A stretch of 64,000 nucleotides of DNA from PALSA-612 sp963704335. GTDB lineage: Bacteria; Actinomycetota; Thermoleophilia; Gaiellales; Gaiellaceae. Below are positions 1 through 9,639 of the stretch, one piece after another. The translations under genes were made by a program, and so were the position numbers. The notes below the pieces were generated by a model. It saw only the letters and a list, made by a program, of their open reading frames with translations. It did not search any database and was not told where the DNA came from. Within the stretch, counting starts at the first letter, position 1. Each line of letters begins with the position of its first letter. The stretch covers positions 310,001-374,000 of the forward strand of contig OY969889.1 of assembly GCA_963704335.1 (NCBI GenBank), in the 5' to 3' direction.

Positions 1-1
1 G

Positions 2-616
2 TTCGGGGTCCACGACGGTCTGTCCGGCGCGCCACAGCGCGTGCGGATCATCCGCGCGGACGGCGGGGAGGATCTGATCCCGGTCGAACTCGGCACCAAG
101 ACGACGTTGATGCCGCTCTTCTATCGCGACGTCGTCAGCATGGAAACAGCCGGAGCGGGCGGTTACGGGGACGCGCTCGACCGGGACCCTGCTCGAGTGG
201 CCGACGACGTTGCAGGTGGGCTCGTGACGATCGAAGCAGCTGAAAGGCAGTACGGCGTCGTGATCGACGCGCAAACGGGTCACGTGGATGCGCCGGCGAC
301 CAAGACCCAGCGCGATGCGCTTCGCGCGGCGCGCACCAGCGCAGTCGTCGCCGCGTGCGACGCGCTGTTCGTGGGAGAGCGGAGGACCGCGCGATTGCAC
401 GCCGCGTTCCTCGATGCGCTTGGCGTCAACGAAGATTTCGTCGAGGTCGTCGGGAGCTGGCCAGCGCCTCTGCGCCTTTGGGCGATCCGCGACGAATCTG
501 TCGAAGTGGGCTCCATTGGGCTGGACGAGACTGCCCGTCGAATCACGGGCCTGCGTGTTGCTGACCTCGCCGTGATTCGCACGCTCGTGACCGACCCAGC
601 CCCGCCATGCGCGTAA
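2..616 (+). CDS. Hydantoinase B/oxoprolinase family protein, C-terminal part
   Basis: The reading frame is open from the first bases of the window, so the 5' end lies outside; about 204 C-terminal residues are visible. The SMETAGAGGYGD stretch followed by a DPARVADDVAGG segment is typical of the C-terminal part of HyuB-type subunits, which with HyuA form ATP-dependent cyclic-amide or carboxylase-type enzymes (hydantoinase, 5-oxoprolinase, acetone/acetophenone carboxylase). The stop codon overlaps the start of the A subunit gene by 10 bp, so the two are translationally coupled. The substrate cannot be read from the sequence. The family call is good; the exact reaction is unknown. Confidence 0.85.
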   Translation, partial: FGVHDGLSGAPQRVRIIRADGGEDLIPVELGTKTTLMPLFYRDVVSMETAGAGGYGDALDRDPARVADDVAGGLVTIEAAERQYGVVIDAQTGHVDAPATKTQRDALRAARTSAVVAACDALFVGERRTARLHAAFLDALGVNEDFVEVVGSWPAPLRLWAIRDESVEVGSIGLDETARRITGLRVADLAVIRTLVTDPAPPCA

Positions 617-2637
617 TCGGCGTCGATACTGGCGGAACGTTCACCGACCTCGTCTATATCGATGAGAAGACCGGCGAGGCTGAGAGCGTCAAGGTCTTCT
701 CTACGCGCGAGGATCCAAGCCAGGCAGTCAGCGAAGCCGTCGAGCAGTTGACCGTCGGCATGTCCGAGGTGGATCTCTTCATTCACGGGACGACGGTTGC
801 GACGAACGCGATCCTCGAGCGGCGCGGGGCGCCTGTGGGCCTCCTCACTACCGAGGGACAGTTCGACCGCCTGGAGCTTCAGCGCACGAACCTGACCACC
901 CTGTACGACCTCTTCTACCGCCGCCCAGAGCATCTCGTCGACCGACGCCTCCGACGCGAGGTCTGTGAGCGGCTCCGCGCCGACGGGAGCGTGTACATGC
1001 CGCTCGACGAGGCAGGAGTGGGCAAAGCGGTGACTGAGCTTGTTCAAGCCGGGGCCGAGGTGCTAGCCATTTGCTTCCTCAACTCGTACGCGAATCCGGA
1101 ACACGAGCGCCGGGCGAAGACAATCGCGAACGAGCTCTTCCCCGATGTTCCGGCCGTGACGTCCAGCGAGATCCTTCCGGAAATCCTTGAGTACGAGCGC
1201 TTCTCTACCACGGTGATCAGTGGCTACCTCACGCCCATGATGGACCGCTACCTCGGCAACCTCGAGCAGTACTTGGTGACGCGTGGTTTCCGAGGAAGCT
1301 TCCGGATCATGCAGGGGAACGGCGGTCTGATGGACAGCGCGACTGCGCGCGCGAGAGCTTCCACGACGCTCGAGTCGGGGCCCGCCGCGGGAGTAACAGG
1401 TGCAATCAAGCTGGCGAACAGGATTGGCATCGGCGACCTGATCACTCTCGACATGGGCGGGACGAGCACCGACGTCTGTTTGATCCAGGACGGCGTCGCG
1501 GCGACGACGTCCGACTACTTCATCGACGGTCTGCCGATGCGCCAGCCGCTGCTGGACATCGTGTCCGTCGGTGCGGGCGGCGGCAGCATCGCCTGGATCG
1601 ATGAAGGTGGGGGCCTCCACGTCGGGCCTGCGAGCGCTGGTGCTAGCCCGGGGCCAGCCGCCTACGGACGGGGGGGCGAGCACGCCACCGTGACGGACGC
1701 CCACGTCGTGCTCGGCCGACTCACACCGCGCTATCCGCTCGGCGGGATCCTCGAGGTTGACATCGACGCCGCCCAGACTGCCGTCGGACGGGTGGCCTCG
1801 AGCCTTGGACTCAGCCCGATTGAAGCCGCGAATGGGATCCTCACCATCGCAGAGGCGAACATGGTCGATGCGATCCGCCTAATCTCGGTTGAACGGGGCA
1901 TCGACCCGCGCGAGTTCGTACTCGTCGCGTTTGGCGGCGCCGGACCTTTGAACGCCGGTCGCGTCGCGGCCGAACTCGGTATTCGCAACGTGCTTGTCCC
2001 GCCGAGGCCAGGAATTCACTCTGCGCTCGGTCTCACGATGGCCGACCTGCGTCACGACTACGTGCAGACCGTGCTCCGCCGTACCGACGAAGTAGATTGG
2101 GAGTACCTCGATGCTGCAGTTCAGCGGCTGGAGCAGAGCGGACGCAAGTTGCTGGTCGAGGAGGGAATCGGTGATTCGCTCATCGAGACGCACCGGAGCT
2201 TCGACATGCGGTACGTCGGCCAGGCGTACATCCCTGTCTCGGTTCCGCTGCCGAGATCCGACGGAGCCAATGGAGATGCGCTGGAGCTCCTGGCGACCGC
2301 CTTCCACCGCCTTCACAACGATCTGTACAAGCACTCGGCTCCGGACGAGCCGACGGAGATCGTCAGCGTGCGCGTGACAGCCACGGGCGTCCGCCGCCAC
2401 GACCTCCACCGTCCTCGACCAGGCAGAAGCGCCTCGAGCGCCGACCGGCTAGAAGTGTTCTTCGCTGAAACCGGGGCGGTCGTCGACTGTCCGTGCTGGC
2501 GTAGGGAGGCACTCGCGCCGGGCTACGAGGCGGACGGCCCGTGCGTAGTCACCCAGATGGACGCGACGACGGTCGTTTACCCTGGCCAGAAACTCGGCGT
2601 GGACGCCGACGGGAACATCCTGATTCGCACCGGCTGA
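607..2637 (+). CDS. Hydantoinase A/oxoprolinase family protein
   Basis: A 676-residue protein of normal length for HyuA-type subunits. It opens with the phosphate-binding motif GVDTGGTFTDL and has a second ASKHA-type motif, LDMGGTSTDVCLI, near residue 285, followed by a glycine-rich VSVGAGGGSIAW segment. These match the ATP-binding half of hydantoinase/oxoprolinase/acetone-carboxylase enzymes. The ATG lies inside the end of the B-subunit gene, so the pair is one operon. The BMP-type binding protein 208 bp downstream on the same strand may supply a substrate for uptake, which is inference. Substrate candidates are hydantoins, 5-oxoproline or related cyclic amides. Confidence 0.9.
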   Translation: MRVIGVDTGGTFTDLVYIDEKTGEAESVKVFSTREDPSQAVSEAVEQLTVGMSEVDLFIHGTTVATNAILERRGAPVGLLTTEGQFDRLELQRTNLTTLYDLFYRRPEHLVDRRLRREVCERLRADGSVYMPLDEAGVGKAVTELVQAGAEVLAICFLNSYANPEHERRAKTIANELFPDVPAVTSSEILPEILEYERFSTTVISGYLTPMMDRYLGNLEQYLVTRGFRGSFRIMQGNGGLMDSATARARASTTLESGPAAGVTGAIKLANRIGIGDLITLDMGGTSTDVCLIQDGVAATTSDYFIDGLPMRQPLLDIVSVGAGGGSIAWIDEGGGLHVGPASAGASPGPAAYGRGGEHATVTDAHVVLGRLTPRYPLGGILEVDIDAAQTAVGRVASSLGLSPIEAANGILTIAEANMVDAIRLISVERGIDPREFVLVAFGGAGPLNAGRVAAELGIRNVLVPPRPGIHSALGLTMADLRHDYVQTVLRRTDEVDWEYLDAAVQRLEQSGRKLLVEEGIGDSLIETHRSFDMRYVGQAYIPVSVPLPRSDGANGDALELLATAFHRLHNDLYKHSAPDEPTEIVSVRVTATGVRRHDLHRPRPGRSASSADRLEVFFAETGAVVDCPCWRREALAPGYEADGPCVVTQMDATTVVYPGQKLGVDADGNILIRTG

Positions 2638-2845
2638 CTCGACGGGTCGCCGCTTTTCATCCCATCGCCGTTGTGTCGCGACGGTGCCGGACGGCTCGTA
2701 GAAGTTTGCATCTCATGAAGCAGTGGTCGATACTCGTGTCAACAGTTAACACGAGCCTGCCGCTTTCCTTCAACGGCAGCGAAGCCGCAACAACCGACTT
2801 CAGGGCACGACAGCTCGGGTCGGACATAGAAGAGGAGGAGAGTCC

Positions 2846-3877
2846 ATGAAGTGGAAGAGGAGCGCTGTCTTCTTCGTCTCTTTCGCGGTGGCCACTGCGA
2901 GTCTCACCGTGGCGGGCGCGACTAGCGCGGTGCGCAAAGTGCAGGACGTAGCCATCGCTGCGCCCGAGAAGGCGACCGATTTCGGCTGGAACCAGCAAGG
3001 CGTCACGTCCGCTCGAAAAGCTGCGGCTGCGACCGGAACCAAGCTTGTCGTCGCTGACGGGATCGGATATGACAACACCGAGGCGAATCTTCGCCGGTTG
3101 GCGCAACGCGGCGCCGATCTGATTTTCGCCCACGCCAGCGGCTATGCGGGGGTAGTGGGGACGGTTGCAGCAGACACGAATGTCCCGATCCTCGGCACCG
3201 GCGACCCGAAGATCATCGTCAAGGGCCTCGTCGGCGACGTCGAAGCCAACAACTACGACGGCGCTTACCTCGCAGGTATCGTCGCAGCCAAGACCACGAA
3301 GAGCGGCAAGCTTGGCCTTGCGATCTCGGCGAGCATCCCCGACTTCTACAAGTTTGCGGGTGGATTCGTAGCAGGCGCACGTAGCATTGATCCGAAGATC
3401 AAGGTGTCGTCCGCGGAGATAAGCGCCTTTGGGTTCGCGGACGCCGCCGGTGGCAAGCGCATTGCTCGGACTCTCATCGCGTCCGGCGCAGACATCATCT
3501 TCGGTATGGGAGACGGCGCAAGCTTCGGCTACCTCTCGGCGATCAACAACGCCAAAGGGCCGAACAAGGTGTGGTTCATCGACGTGATCGGCAAGAAGAC
3601 ACCCATCGACAAGAAGAAGGTGCTCCTGACGTCGGTTGTCCTAGACTGGACGACGGCTTACAGAAAGGCGATCGCGGACGTCAACGCTGGCACATTCGGA
3701 GCCCGTGGCTACACGATGACCCTGTCGAGCGGTGTCTCGCTGTTGAAGACGCCGTACATTCCTGCACCGGTGTGGGGTAGCGTCGCGAAGGCGAGGAGTG
3801 CGATCCTCACCGGAAAGGTGCATGTGCCCATCGTGACGACGCGGGCCGGCCTCAAGAAGATCATCCGCAGCGGCTAG
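2846..3877 (+). CDS. BMP-family ABC transporter substrate-binding protein
   Basis: A 343-residue secreted protein with an N-terminal basic-hydrophobic signal segment (roughly residues 1-27). It has a type-1 periplasmic-binding fold of the basic-membrane-protein family (Med/TmpC/PnrA): the DFGWNQQG segment, GADLIFAHASG and GADIIFGMGDG are the usual ligand-cleft segments. Members bind nucleosides or other small organic solutes for ABC import. I see no lipobox cysteine at the signal peptide end, unlike most family members, so it may be cleaved and soluble, or carry an atypical anchor. A strong ribosome binding site (GGAGGAG) sits 6 nt before the ATG. No cognate permease or ATPase follows; a strong hairpin terminates the unit. 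Confidence 0.85.
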   Translation: MKWKRSAVFFVSFAVATASLTVAGATSAVRKVQDVAIAAPEKATDFGWNQQGVTSARKAAAATGTKLVVADGIGYDNTEANLRRLAQRGADLIFAHASGYAGVVGTVAADTNVPILGTGDPKIIVKGLVGDVEANNYDGAYLAGIVAAKTTKSGKLGLAISASIPDFYKFAGGFVAGARSIDPKIKVSSAEISAFGFADAAGGKRIARTLIASGADIIFGMGDGASFGYLSAINNAKGPNKVWFIDVIGKKTPIDKKKVLLTSVVLDWTTAYRKAIADVNAGTFGARGYTMTLSSGVSLLKTPYIPAPVWGSVAKARSAILTGKVHVPIVTTRAGLKKIIRSG

Positions 3878-3900
3878 AGATAGTCCTGCGGACGCGGGCG

Positions 3901-3939
3901 CGCGAGAGCGGCGGCGACGTTGCAGCCGCCGCTTTCGCG
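3901..3939. terminator. Bidirectional hairpin terminator between converging operons
   Basis: AGCGGCGGC and GCCGCCGCT form a 9-bp stem with a 9-nt loop, extended by CGCGA/TCGCG on the outside. It lies 23 bp after the BMP gene stop and about 80 bp before the convergent aldehyde dehydrogenase stop, so it can serve both strands. There is only a weak T-run (TTT) inside the outer stem. The rest of 3878-4020 holds nothing else I recognise. Confidence 0.7.
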
Positions 3940-4020
3940 ACCGGCCGATGCGGTCGCCCTTTCGTGCCTCCCGCAGCTCGGACGAGTTCCTCGAGGTAGG
4001 GAGCGCCGGCCACCTGAGGG

Positions 4021-5481
4021 TTACTCGAACGACACGTTCACGTTCTTGACCTGTGTGTACGAGACGAGTTCCTCGACGTCCTCATCGCGGCCCACGCCGC
4101 TGTCTTTGTAGCCTCCGAACGGCGCACCAAGAAAATGGCGCGCGCTGTCGTTGACCCACACGAAGCCCGCCTCGACGTCGCGCGCAAACTTGTGTGCCGT
4201 TCTGAGATCCGTGGTGAACACGCTCGCAGTGAGCCCGAACCGAACGCTGTTTGCGATCTCAACTGCTTCGGCGTAGCTCTCGAATTGCAGGACGGCAAGT
4301 ATCGGGCCGAAGATCTCTTCCTGGGCTAGGCGCATCTCGGGCTCGACGCGATCGAAAACGCCAGGGCGAACAAAGAAACCGTTTGAGAGCTCTGGCTCAG
4401 ATACGCGCGTTCCTCCTTCGACTAGCTCTGCCCCTTCCTCACGTCCAAGCTCGACGTAGTTCAGAACTTTCGCAAGTTGCTGCTCGTTGATGAGACTGCC
4501 GACATCGGTGTTTTCATCGAATGGATCGCCAACGCGAAGTCCCGACGTCGCCTCGACCAGGCGCTCGACAAAGGAAGCGTGAATGTCCTTGTGAACGATC
4601 AGCCGCGACGTGGAGCCGCACGACTGCCCCTGGAACGAAAAGTTCATGCCGGCCACGACCCCTGCGACGGCTTGATCGATGTCTGCGTCGGGAAACACGA
4701 CAATAGGGTTCTTACCTCCAAGCTCGAGCGTGATGGTTTTCACAGCAGCTTCCGCTGCGCGAGCTTGAATCCGGCGTCCCGTACTCTCGCTGCCTATGAA
4801 CGCGAGGCGACGCACCAGCGGATGAACGACCAGAGCGTCGCCTGCCTCTGCGCCGTAGCCGGTTACGACGTTCATCACACCCGGCGGGAAAATTCGCTCG
4901 AAGTCATCTGCGAGAAGCAGAGTTGCCACCGATGTGTGCTCGGATGGCTTCAGCACAACGGTATTGCCGGCAGCGAGAGGCGCTGCGACTTTCATCGTCG
5001 CGAACAGAACGGGGTGATTGAAGGGCACGATGCGACCGACGACGCCAAATGGTTCGCGCAACGTGTAGTTGACCCGGCCATGACCGGTCGGAATCGTCTC
5101 GCCCCTCGTTTGAGACGCCAGACCGGCGAAGTATCGAAGCCAGGCAGCACCCAGGTCGACGTCTCGGAGAAGGTCTCTGTAAGGACTTCCGTTGTCTTCA
5201 GTATCGGCTCGCGCCAGATCTTCGCGGCGGCTCACCAGTGCTTCTGCGAGCTCGTAAAGAAATGCTGCGCGCTCAGTTGGCGCTGTCGCGCGCCAGGACG
5301 GGAATGCCGCATGCGCTGCCTCCACCGCTGCGTCAACATCACTAACACCACACCGAGGCACGCGGGCGATGACTTCGCCGGTCGCGGGATTGACCGCATC
5401 GAGCGTCGCACCGTCTTGTGCTGATCGACGTTCCCCGCCGATGAGAACTCGCAACTCAGCGACCGTCGTGATTGCGCTCAC
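4021..5481 (-). CDS. NAD(P)-dependent aldehyde dehydrogenase
   Basis: A 486-residue ALDH-superfamily enzyme of full length. The catalytic cysteine sits in FSFQGQSCGSTSR, the general-base glutamate in ITLELGGKNP, and the cofactor-binding GSESTGRRI and PFNHPVLF segments are present. It starts with GTG, overlapping the TGA of the aminotransferase gene (GTGA), and is the last gene of the minus-strand operon with the polyamine-type importer. Such an enzyme would oxidise an aldehyde left after transamination of the imported compound to the acid. The substrate (a polyamine-derived aldehyde, a pyridoxal-type aldehyde, or another) is inferred from context only. Confidence 0.9.
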   Translation of the reverse strand: MSAITTVAELRVLIGGERRSAQDGATLDAVNPATGEVIARVPRCGVSDVDAAVEAAHAAFPSWRATAPTERAAFLYELAEALVSRREDLARADTEDNGSPYRDLLRDVDLGAAWLRYFAGLASQTRGETIPTGHGRVNYTLREPFGVVGRIVPFNHPVLFATMKVAAPLAAGNTVVLKPSEHTSVATLLLADDFERIFPPGVMNVVTGYGAEAGDALVVHPLVRRLAFIGSESTGRRIQARAAEAAVKTITLELGGKNPIVVFPDADIDQAVAGVVAGMNFSFQGQSCGSTSRLIVHKDIHASFVERLVEATSGLRVGDPFDENTDVGSLINEQQLAKVLNYVELGREEGAELVEGGTRVSEPELSNGFFVRPGVFDRVEPEMRLAQEEIFGPILAVLQFESYAEAVEIANSVRFGLTASVFTTDLRTAHKFARDVEAGFVWVNDSARHFLGAPFGGYKDSGVGRDEDVEELVSYTQVKNVNVSFE

Positions 5482-6674
5482 CGTGTCGTCACCTCCTGAG
5501 CGGCCGAGTCTGCGTGAAACTCATGTGCCACCAGTTCGCGCATTGCTTCCTGCACGCCAGCCCCGAGGTCAACTGACGCGCCGAGATCGGTGAGCGTCTG
5601 ACCAAGAGCGACGAGACCCACGATGGGATGCAGGCCACGAGCCGTGACTCCCATGTGGCCTATGCGAATGAGATTGCCTGCTCCCTGGGCTCCGGACAGC
5701 ATGACGCCATAGTGCTCGCGCGCATGCGTCCTCACCTGGATGTCGTTCAGATCGTCAGGGAGTCGGATCGCTGTGAGCGTAGGGGATGCGATCTCCTCCC
5801 GCCTTGGCCAGATCTCGAGTCCCATCGCGACCACGCCAGCTCGACAAGCTCGGCCGGCCGCGTCATGGCGCGCGAACGACGCCTCCAGGCCGATGGCAAG
5901 CAATTCGTCGCAGGCAGCGCCTAGGCCAACGATGTCGGACACCAGGGGCGTAAACGGGAAGCTGCCTTGCTCTAGCCAGCGCTCTTTCCAGTCGAGCAGA
6001 GACACATACGATCCCCGTGGCGCACCAGCATTGCTGTTGATCGCAGTCCAAGCGTCGTCGCTGATCGTCATTAGCGTCGGAGCAGCCGGGCCTGCGAGGC
6101 ACTTCTGAGGCCCCGCTACGCAGACGTCGAGCTCCCACTCGTCCGGGCGGATGTTCACCCCTCCCAGGGACGAAACGCAATCGACGATCGTGACCGCCCC
6201 ATGTGACTTTGCGACTATGCCGATCTCCTTGATCGGGTTGAGTGTTCCCGACGGCGTCTCACAGTGGACCACGGACACGATTTCGATGCTCGGGTCTTCA
6301 CTGAACGCTTTCTCGACGTCCTCAGGATCAATGGCGTCGTCGTACGGCACTTCGATCTCCGTCAGTTCGGCGCCGGCGTTCACCATGCGCTGGCCGAGTC
6401 CCTTTCCGAAGACCCCGCTCACGAGATTGAGGCAATGCGCTCCCGGTCTAACAAGCGCACGGGCGGCGGCCTCCAAGCCCAACACCGCCTCGCCCTGCAG
6501 GAGCAAGACGTCATTCTGTGATGCGAATATCTCGCCGACCTTCTTCTCGACATCTCGATACAGGTCAAGGAACACCGGGTCGTAGTGGTACGTAATCGGG
6601 GCGCCAAGGGCAGCCAGCGTCTTTGCGGATGCCTCGGTCGGACCCGCAGTCAGCGTAAAGTCGAGTTCGCGCAT
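5478..6674 (-). CDS. Class V aminotransferase, pyridoxamine-pyruvate-aminotransferase-like
   Basis: A 398-residue fold-type I PLP enzyme. The segments LTAGPTEAS, YDPVFLDLY, GEAVLGLEAAA, HCETPSGT and, with the PLP lysine, AGPQKCLAGP follow closely the arrangement I recall for Mesorhizobium pyridoxamine-pyruvate aminotransferase, a relative of serine/alanine-glyoxylate aminotransferases. The start is set by an AAAGGAG ribosome binding site before the ATG at 6674; an open extension of 18 codons upstream has no such signal. It is coupled to the ALDH gene by a GTGA overlap and lies 31 bp behind the permease genes. It could act in vitamin B6 breakdown or as a general amine-pyruvate or glyoxylate transaminase; the B6 role is inference. 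Confidence 0.8.
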   Translation of the reverse strand: MRELDFTLTAGPTEASAKTLAALGAPITYHYDPVFLDLYRDVEKKVGEIFASQNDVLLLQGEAVLGLEAAARALVRPGAHCLNLVSGVFGKGLGQRMVNAGAELTEIEVPYDDAIDPEDVEKAFSEDPSIEIVSVVHCETPSGTLNPIKEIGIVAKSHGAVTIVDCVSSLGGVNIRPDEWELDVCVAGPQKCLAGPAAPTLMTISDDAWTAINSNAGAPRGSYVSLLDWKERWLEQGSFPFTPLVSDIVGLGAACDELLAIGLEASFARHDAAGRACRAGVVAMGLEIWPRREEIASPTLTAIRLPDDLNDIQVRTHAREHYGVMLSGAQGAGNLIRIGHMGVTARGLHPIVGLVALGQTLTDLGASVDLGAGVQEAMRELVAHEFHADSAAQEVTTR

Positions 6675-6705
6675 CTTGCTCCTTTCAGGATCTGTCCCTG
6701 TGCGC

Positions 6706-7572
6706 TCACCGCACAGTGCCCATCTCACTAGTCAGTCCACGACTCCCTCCGAACCTCCGCCCGTGCCAGCGATACGCAAGAGCTGCGACGGCAAGCATGG
6801 TCAGCGTGAACACGAACATCGCCGCTGCCACGGCGTACACATCGGGCGTGAGGCCAAACCGCACGCTACCGAACAGGTAGACAGGCAATGTCGTGACCGT
6901 TGGCGTCGCGAGGAATACCGAGATGATGAGGTCATCGAAAGAGAAGGTGAATGCAAGCACCGCCGCCGCGAGTACGGCCGTCTGCAGTTGGGGGAACGTG
7001 ACGGTCCAAAACGTGCGGAACCGCCCAGCGCCGAGATCTGCAGCCGCGTCCTCGGTCGCCCGATCTATCGCCAGCACTCGCGCTCGGACTACGAGCATGA
7101 CGACTGCCATCGTGTATGGCGTATGCGCCAAGACCAGGGGCCACGTGCCGAGTTCGACTCCAAGCTTTGTATAGAAGAGGAGGAATCCCACGCCGAGTAC
7201 GATTTCAGGGACGATCAGCAAGAGATACACCAGTAGCTCCACGGCGGAGCCGGAGATTCTCGCGGATGACCGTGCCACGGCCAGTGCAGCAACTGTCCCA
7301 AGAACGGTGGCGATCACGGTAGTCAGAGCGGCGACTCGCAGGCTCGCCTCCACCGAGTCACGCAAAGCTTCGTTGTGCCACGCGACCGAGTACCAGTGCG
7401 TGGTGAAGCCGACGAAGGACGCCGTTTGCCTACCGAACACGCCCTCGTTGAACGAGTACACGAGCGCGGTTACGACCGGGGCGAACAAGAACACGAACAC
7501 GAGCACGGTCCAGAGGCCGAGAGCTGTGGTCGTCCACGGGACTCGACGCACGACAGCGACCGCTCTACTCAT
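6706..7572 (-). CDS. ABC transporter permease, spermidine/putrescine type (PotC-like)
   Basis: A 288-residue membrane protein with about six hydrophobic segments. The EAA-type cytoplasmic loop reads TEDAADLGAGR-like (residues near 180-200), and the AFTFSFDDLIISVF segment is typical of PotC-family permeases. It is the second permease of the operon: its ATG overlaps the stop of the PotB-like gene (ATGA). With the PotB-, PotD- and PotA-like proteins it forms a complete polyamine/opine/thiamine-class importer in the cell membrane. Substrate specificity is not determined by the sequence I can read. Confidence 0.9.
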   Translation of the reverse strand: MSRAVAVVRRVPWTTTALGLWTVLVFVFLFAPVVTALVYSFNEGVFGRQTASFVGFTTHWYSVAWHNEALRDSVEASLRVAALTTVIATVLGTVAALAVARSSARISGSAVELLVYLLLIVPEIVLGVGFLLFYTKLGVELGTWPLVLAHTPYTMAVVMLVVRARVLAIDRATEDAAADLGAGRFRTFWTVTFPQLQTAVLAAAVLAFTFSFDDLIISVFLATPTVTTLPVYLFGSVRFGLTPDVYAVAAAMFVFTLTMLAVAALAYRWHGRRFGGSRGLTSEMGTVR

Positions 7573-8462
7573 TGCGCCACGGCCGTAAAGCCTCGGGTCA
7601 TCCGCGCCAGCACGAAGACCGAAACACCCACAACACCCAGGACGAGAAGCGCCATCGCCGAGCCGAGTGCGTAATTCTGAGCCTGCAAGTACTGATTGGC
7701 GATGAGCCCACTCATCAACAGGCCCCGGTCGCCACCGAGAAGCGCAGGAATCACGTACTCCCCCATCATGGGCACGAACGTAAGCAGCACACCCGTGGCG
7801 ATGCCGGCCCGGGCAAGCGGAATGGTCACAAAGAAGAACGTGCGCAGTTGCCCTGCTCCGAGATCCTTGCTCGCCTCCAGTGCTTCTGCGGGGATTCGTT
7901 CAAATGCTACGAACAGTGGCAGGGCCATCAGCGGCAAATAGCCGTAGACGATGCCGATTCTCACGGCAGTCGGAGTATCAAGCACATCGAGTGGGCCCTC
8001 GTGTACGTGTAGGAAAGCCAAGACATCGCGGACCGGGCCGTCGGCGGCCAGCAACGTTCGCCAAGCGAGCGTTCGGATGAGAAAACTTGTCCAGAATGGA
8101 ATGATCAGCAATACGATCAACAGCCCGCGGTAGCGAGTTACTTTGCGAGCGAGGAAGTAGGCGAACGGCAAAGCGACGACGAAGCAGAGCGCTGTGCCGA
8201 CCGCCGCGAACTCAAGAGTTCTATAGAAAATCTTGAGATAAAAGCCCGACAGCGCCTGATCGAAATTCTCAAAGGTGAAGCCGATCACAACTCCACCGAA
8301 GACAGCGTGCGCGAAAGCATAGACAGCCACGATTGCCAGGGGGCCAACGAAAAAGAAGCCCAACCAGGCCAGAGGCGGAAGCGCCAAGAGGTGCCCGGTC
8401 GGCGCCCGCGAGGTGAATCGATCCTTGCGGACGCCGCCAGGCGAGGCTGCTGGGTCGCTCAA
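7569..8462 (-). CDS. ABC transporter permease, spermidine/putrescine type (PotB-like)
   Basis: A 297-residue inner membrane permease with about six transmembrane stretches, starting after a hydrophilic leader of some 25 residues. It carries the EALEASKDLGAGQLRTF loop that contacts the ATPase and the FWTSFLIRTLAW segment usual in PotB-like subunits. The ATG overlaps the stop of the binding-protein gene by 4 bp (ATGA), and its own stop overlaps the next permease in the same manner, so binding protein and both permeases are translationally coupled. Expected partner: the PotC-like permease. Confidence 0.9.
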   Translation of the reverse strand: MSDPAASPGGVRKDRFTSRAPTGHLLALPPLAWLGFFFVGPLAIVAVYAFAHAVFGGVVIGFTFENFDQALSGFYLKIFYRTLEFAAVGTALCFVVALPFAYFLARKVTRYRGLLIVLLIIPFWTSFLIRTLAWRTLLAADGPVRDVLAFLHVHEGPLDVLDTPTAVRIGIVYGYLPLMALPLFVAFERIPAEALEASKDLGAGQLRTFFFVTIPLARAGIATGVLLTFVPMMGEYVIPALLGGDRGLLMSGLIANQYLQAQNYALGSAMALLVLGVVGVSVFVLARMTRGFTAVAQ

Positions 8463-9595
8463 CCCCCTGCGGCCGCTTTGATCTCGTCGTACAGGCCCGA
8501 AACGTATTGTTGGAGGGCTGGTCTCACCTTGTAGACCTCGAGGCGCGCGAGGTCCTTTGGCGGTATGAAGATGAGACTCTTGAGTGGAACGCTCGCCGGC
8601 AACTTGCCGGCGATGCCCGGAAGAGTCGTCGGGTAGCCGATATAGCTCACGTCACGCACCTGACGTGCCGGCTTCAAGATGAAGTTGATGAATTCATACG
8701 CCTGATCGACGTTCTTCGCTTTCCTTGGCATCGCATACATGTCGACCCACAGCTTGCTGTAGGGCCTCGGGATCACGTACTTGAGCTTCTTGTTTCGCTG
8801 AATGGCCAGCCGCGCGGTGCCCTGTGAAACAACCGCCATGACGACTGAGCCGTTCGCGAGCCCATCGACGTCGAACTCACTGAATGCCTTGATGTGCTGG
8901 ACGAAGTCCTTCATGGTGTCTGCGGCCTTACGCAACTCTGTCCTGCTGTTGGTGTTGAAGCTCTTGCCCTTAGCCCACAGCGCAATACCCAGCGTTTCGT
9001 CTGGGACATCGGTGAGGTCCACGTTTCCGCTGACGCCAGGCTTTGCTCCAGCGTCAAGGTAATCTTGCCAAGTCTTGATTTGGCCTCCAACCACACCTGG
9101 GTCCCAAATCACGCCGATCGTGCCATAGTCCTTCGGAATCGCATAGTCGTTGACCGGCTTTGGCATCTTCGCCAAGAGCTTCTTGTCGATGTACGCGTAC
9201 GGGATGCGCTTCTTGTCGAGCTTCTGCAGAAGGTTTCGTTCCGCTTCGACGCCCACCCAATACTGGCTCGGGATGACAATATCGTAGTTCGCTCCAGCAG
9301 GAGAATTCAACTTTGCAAAGAGCGAGTTGTTAGATTCGAGGAAAGTAGTATTGATCTTGATACCCGTGGCCTTTCTGAAATCCGCCAAGTTCTTCTGAGC
9401 GAAATAGTTAGGCCAGGTGTACAGGTTCAACGTGCCGCCGGCTTGATCGGCTCCTAGAGACGCACCTTTCGCAATTGAAGGCCCCAGCGCACCCACACCT
9501 CCAAGCGCTGCTGCCAATAGACCGCCGGAACGCAAGAGGAATTGTCTTCGATCCGAGTCGTACGCCGGTCGATCGACTTGCATATCGCTATCCAT
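8459..9595 (-). CDS. ABC transporter substrate-binding protein, PotD-like, Tat-exported
   Basis: A 378-residue binding protein of the spermidine/putrescine class. The N-terminus has a twin-arginine signal (DRRQFLLRSGG followed by an alanine-leucine-rich segment, about residues 13-45), so it is probably exported folded. LNLYTWPNYF at the mature N-terminus is the hallmark of PotD/PotF-type proteins. The start at 9595 is fixed by a GGAGGAG ribosome binding site 4 nt upstream; a longer open frame has no such signal. It lies 44 bp behind the ATPase gene and overlaps the first permease. The ligand is a polyamine or another cationic or amine compound by family, not shown directly. Confidence 0.9.
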   Translation of the reverse strand: MDSDMQVDRPAYDSDRRQFLLRSGGLLAAALGGVGALGPSIAKGASLGADQAGGTLNLYTWPNYFAQKNLADFRKATGIKINTTFLESNNSLFAKLNSPAGANYDIVIPSQYWVGVEAERNLLQKLDKKRIPYAYIDKKLLAKMPKPVNDYAIPKDYGTIGVIWDPGVVGGQIKTWQDYLDAGAKPGVSGNVDLTDVPDETLGIALWAKGKSFNTNSRTELRKAADTMKDFVQHIKAFSEFDVDGLANGSVVMAVVSQGTARLAIQRNKKLKYVIPRPYSKLWVDMYAMPRKAKNVDQAYEFINFILKPARQVRDVSYIGYPTTLPGIAGKLPASVPLKSLIFIPPKDLARLEVYKVRPALQQYVSGLYDEIKAAAGG

Positions 9596-9639
9596 GCTTG
9601 CTCCTCCGTTGAAGTTTGAACGGTCGGTGCGGTGGTGCA

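Noticed and set aside
280..1047. 255-residue open frame opposite the hydantoinase genes
   Set aside because: Antisense shadow of two well-supported genes; GC-rich third-position effect, no ribosome binding site.
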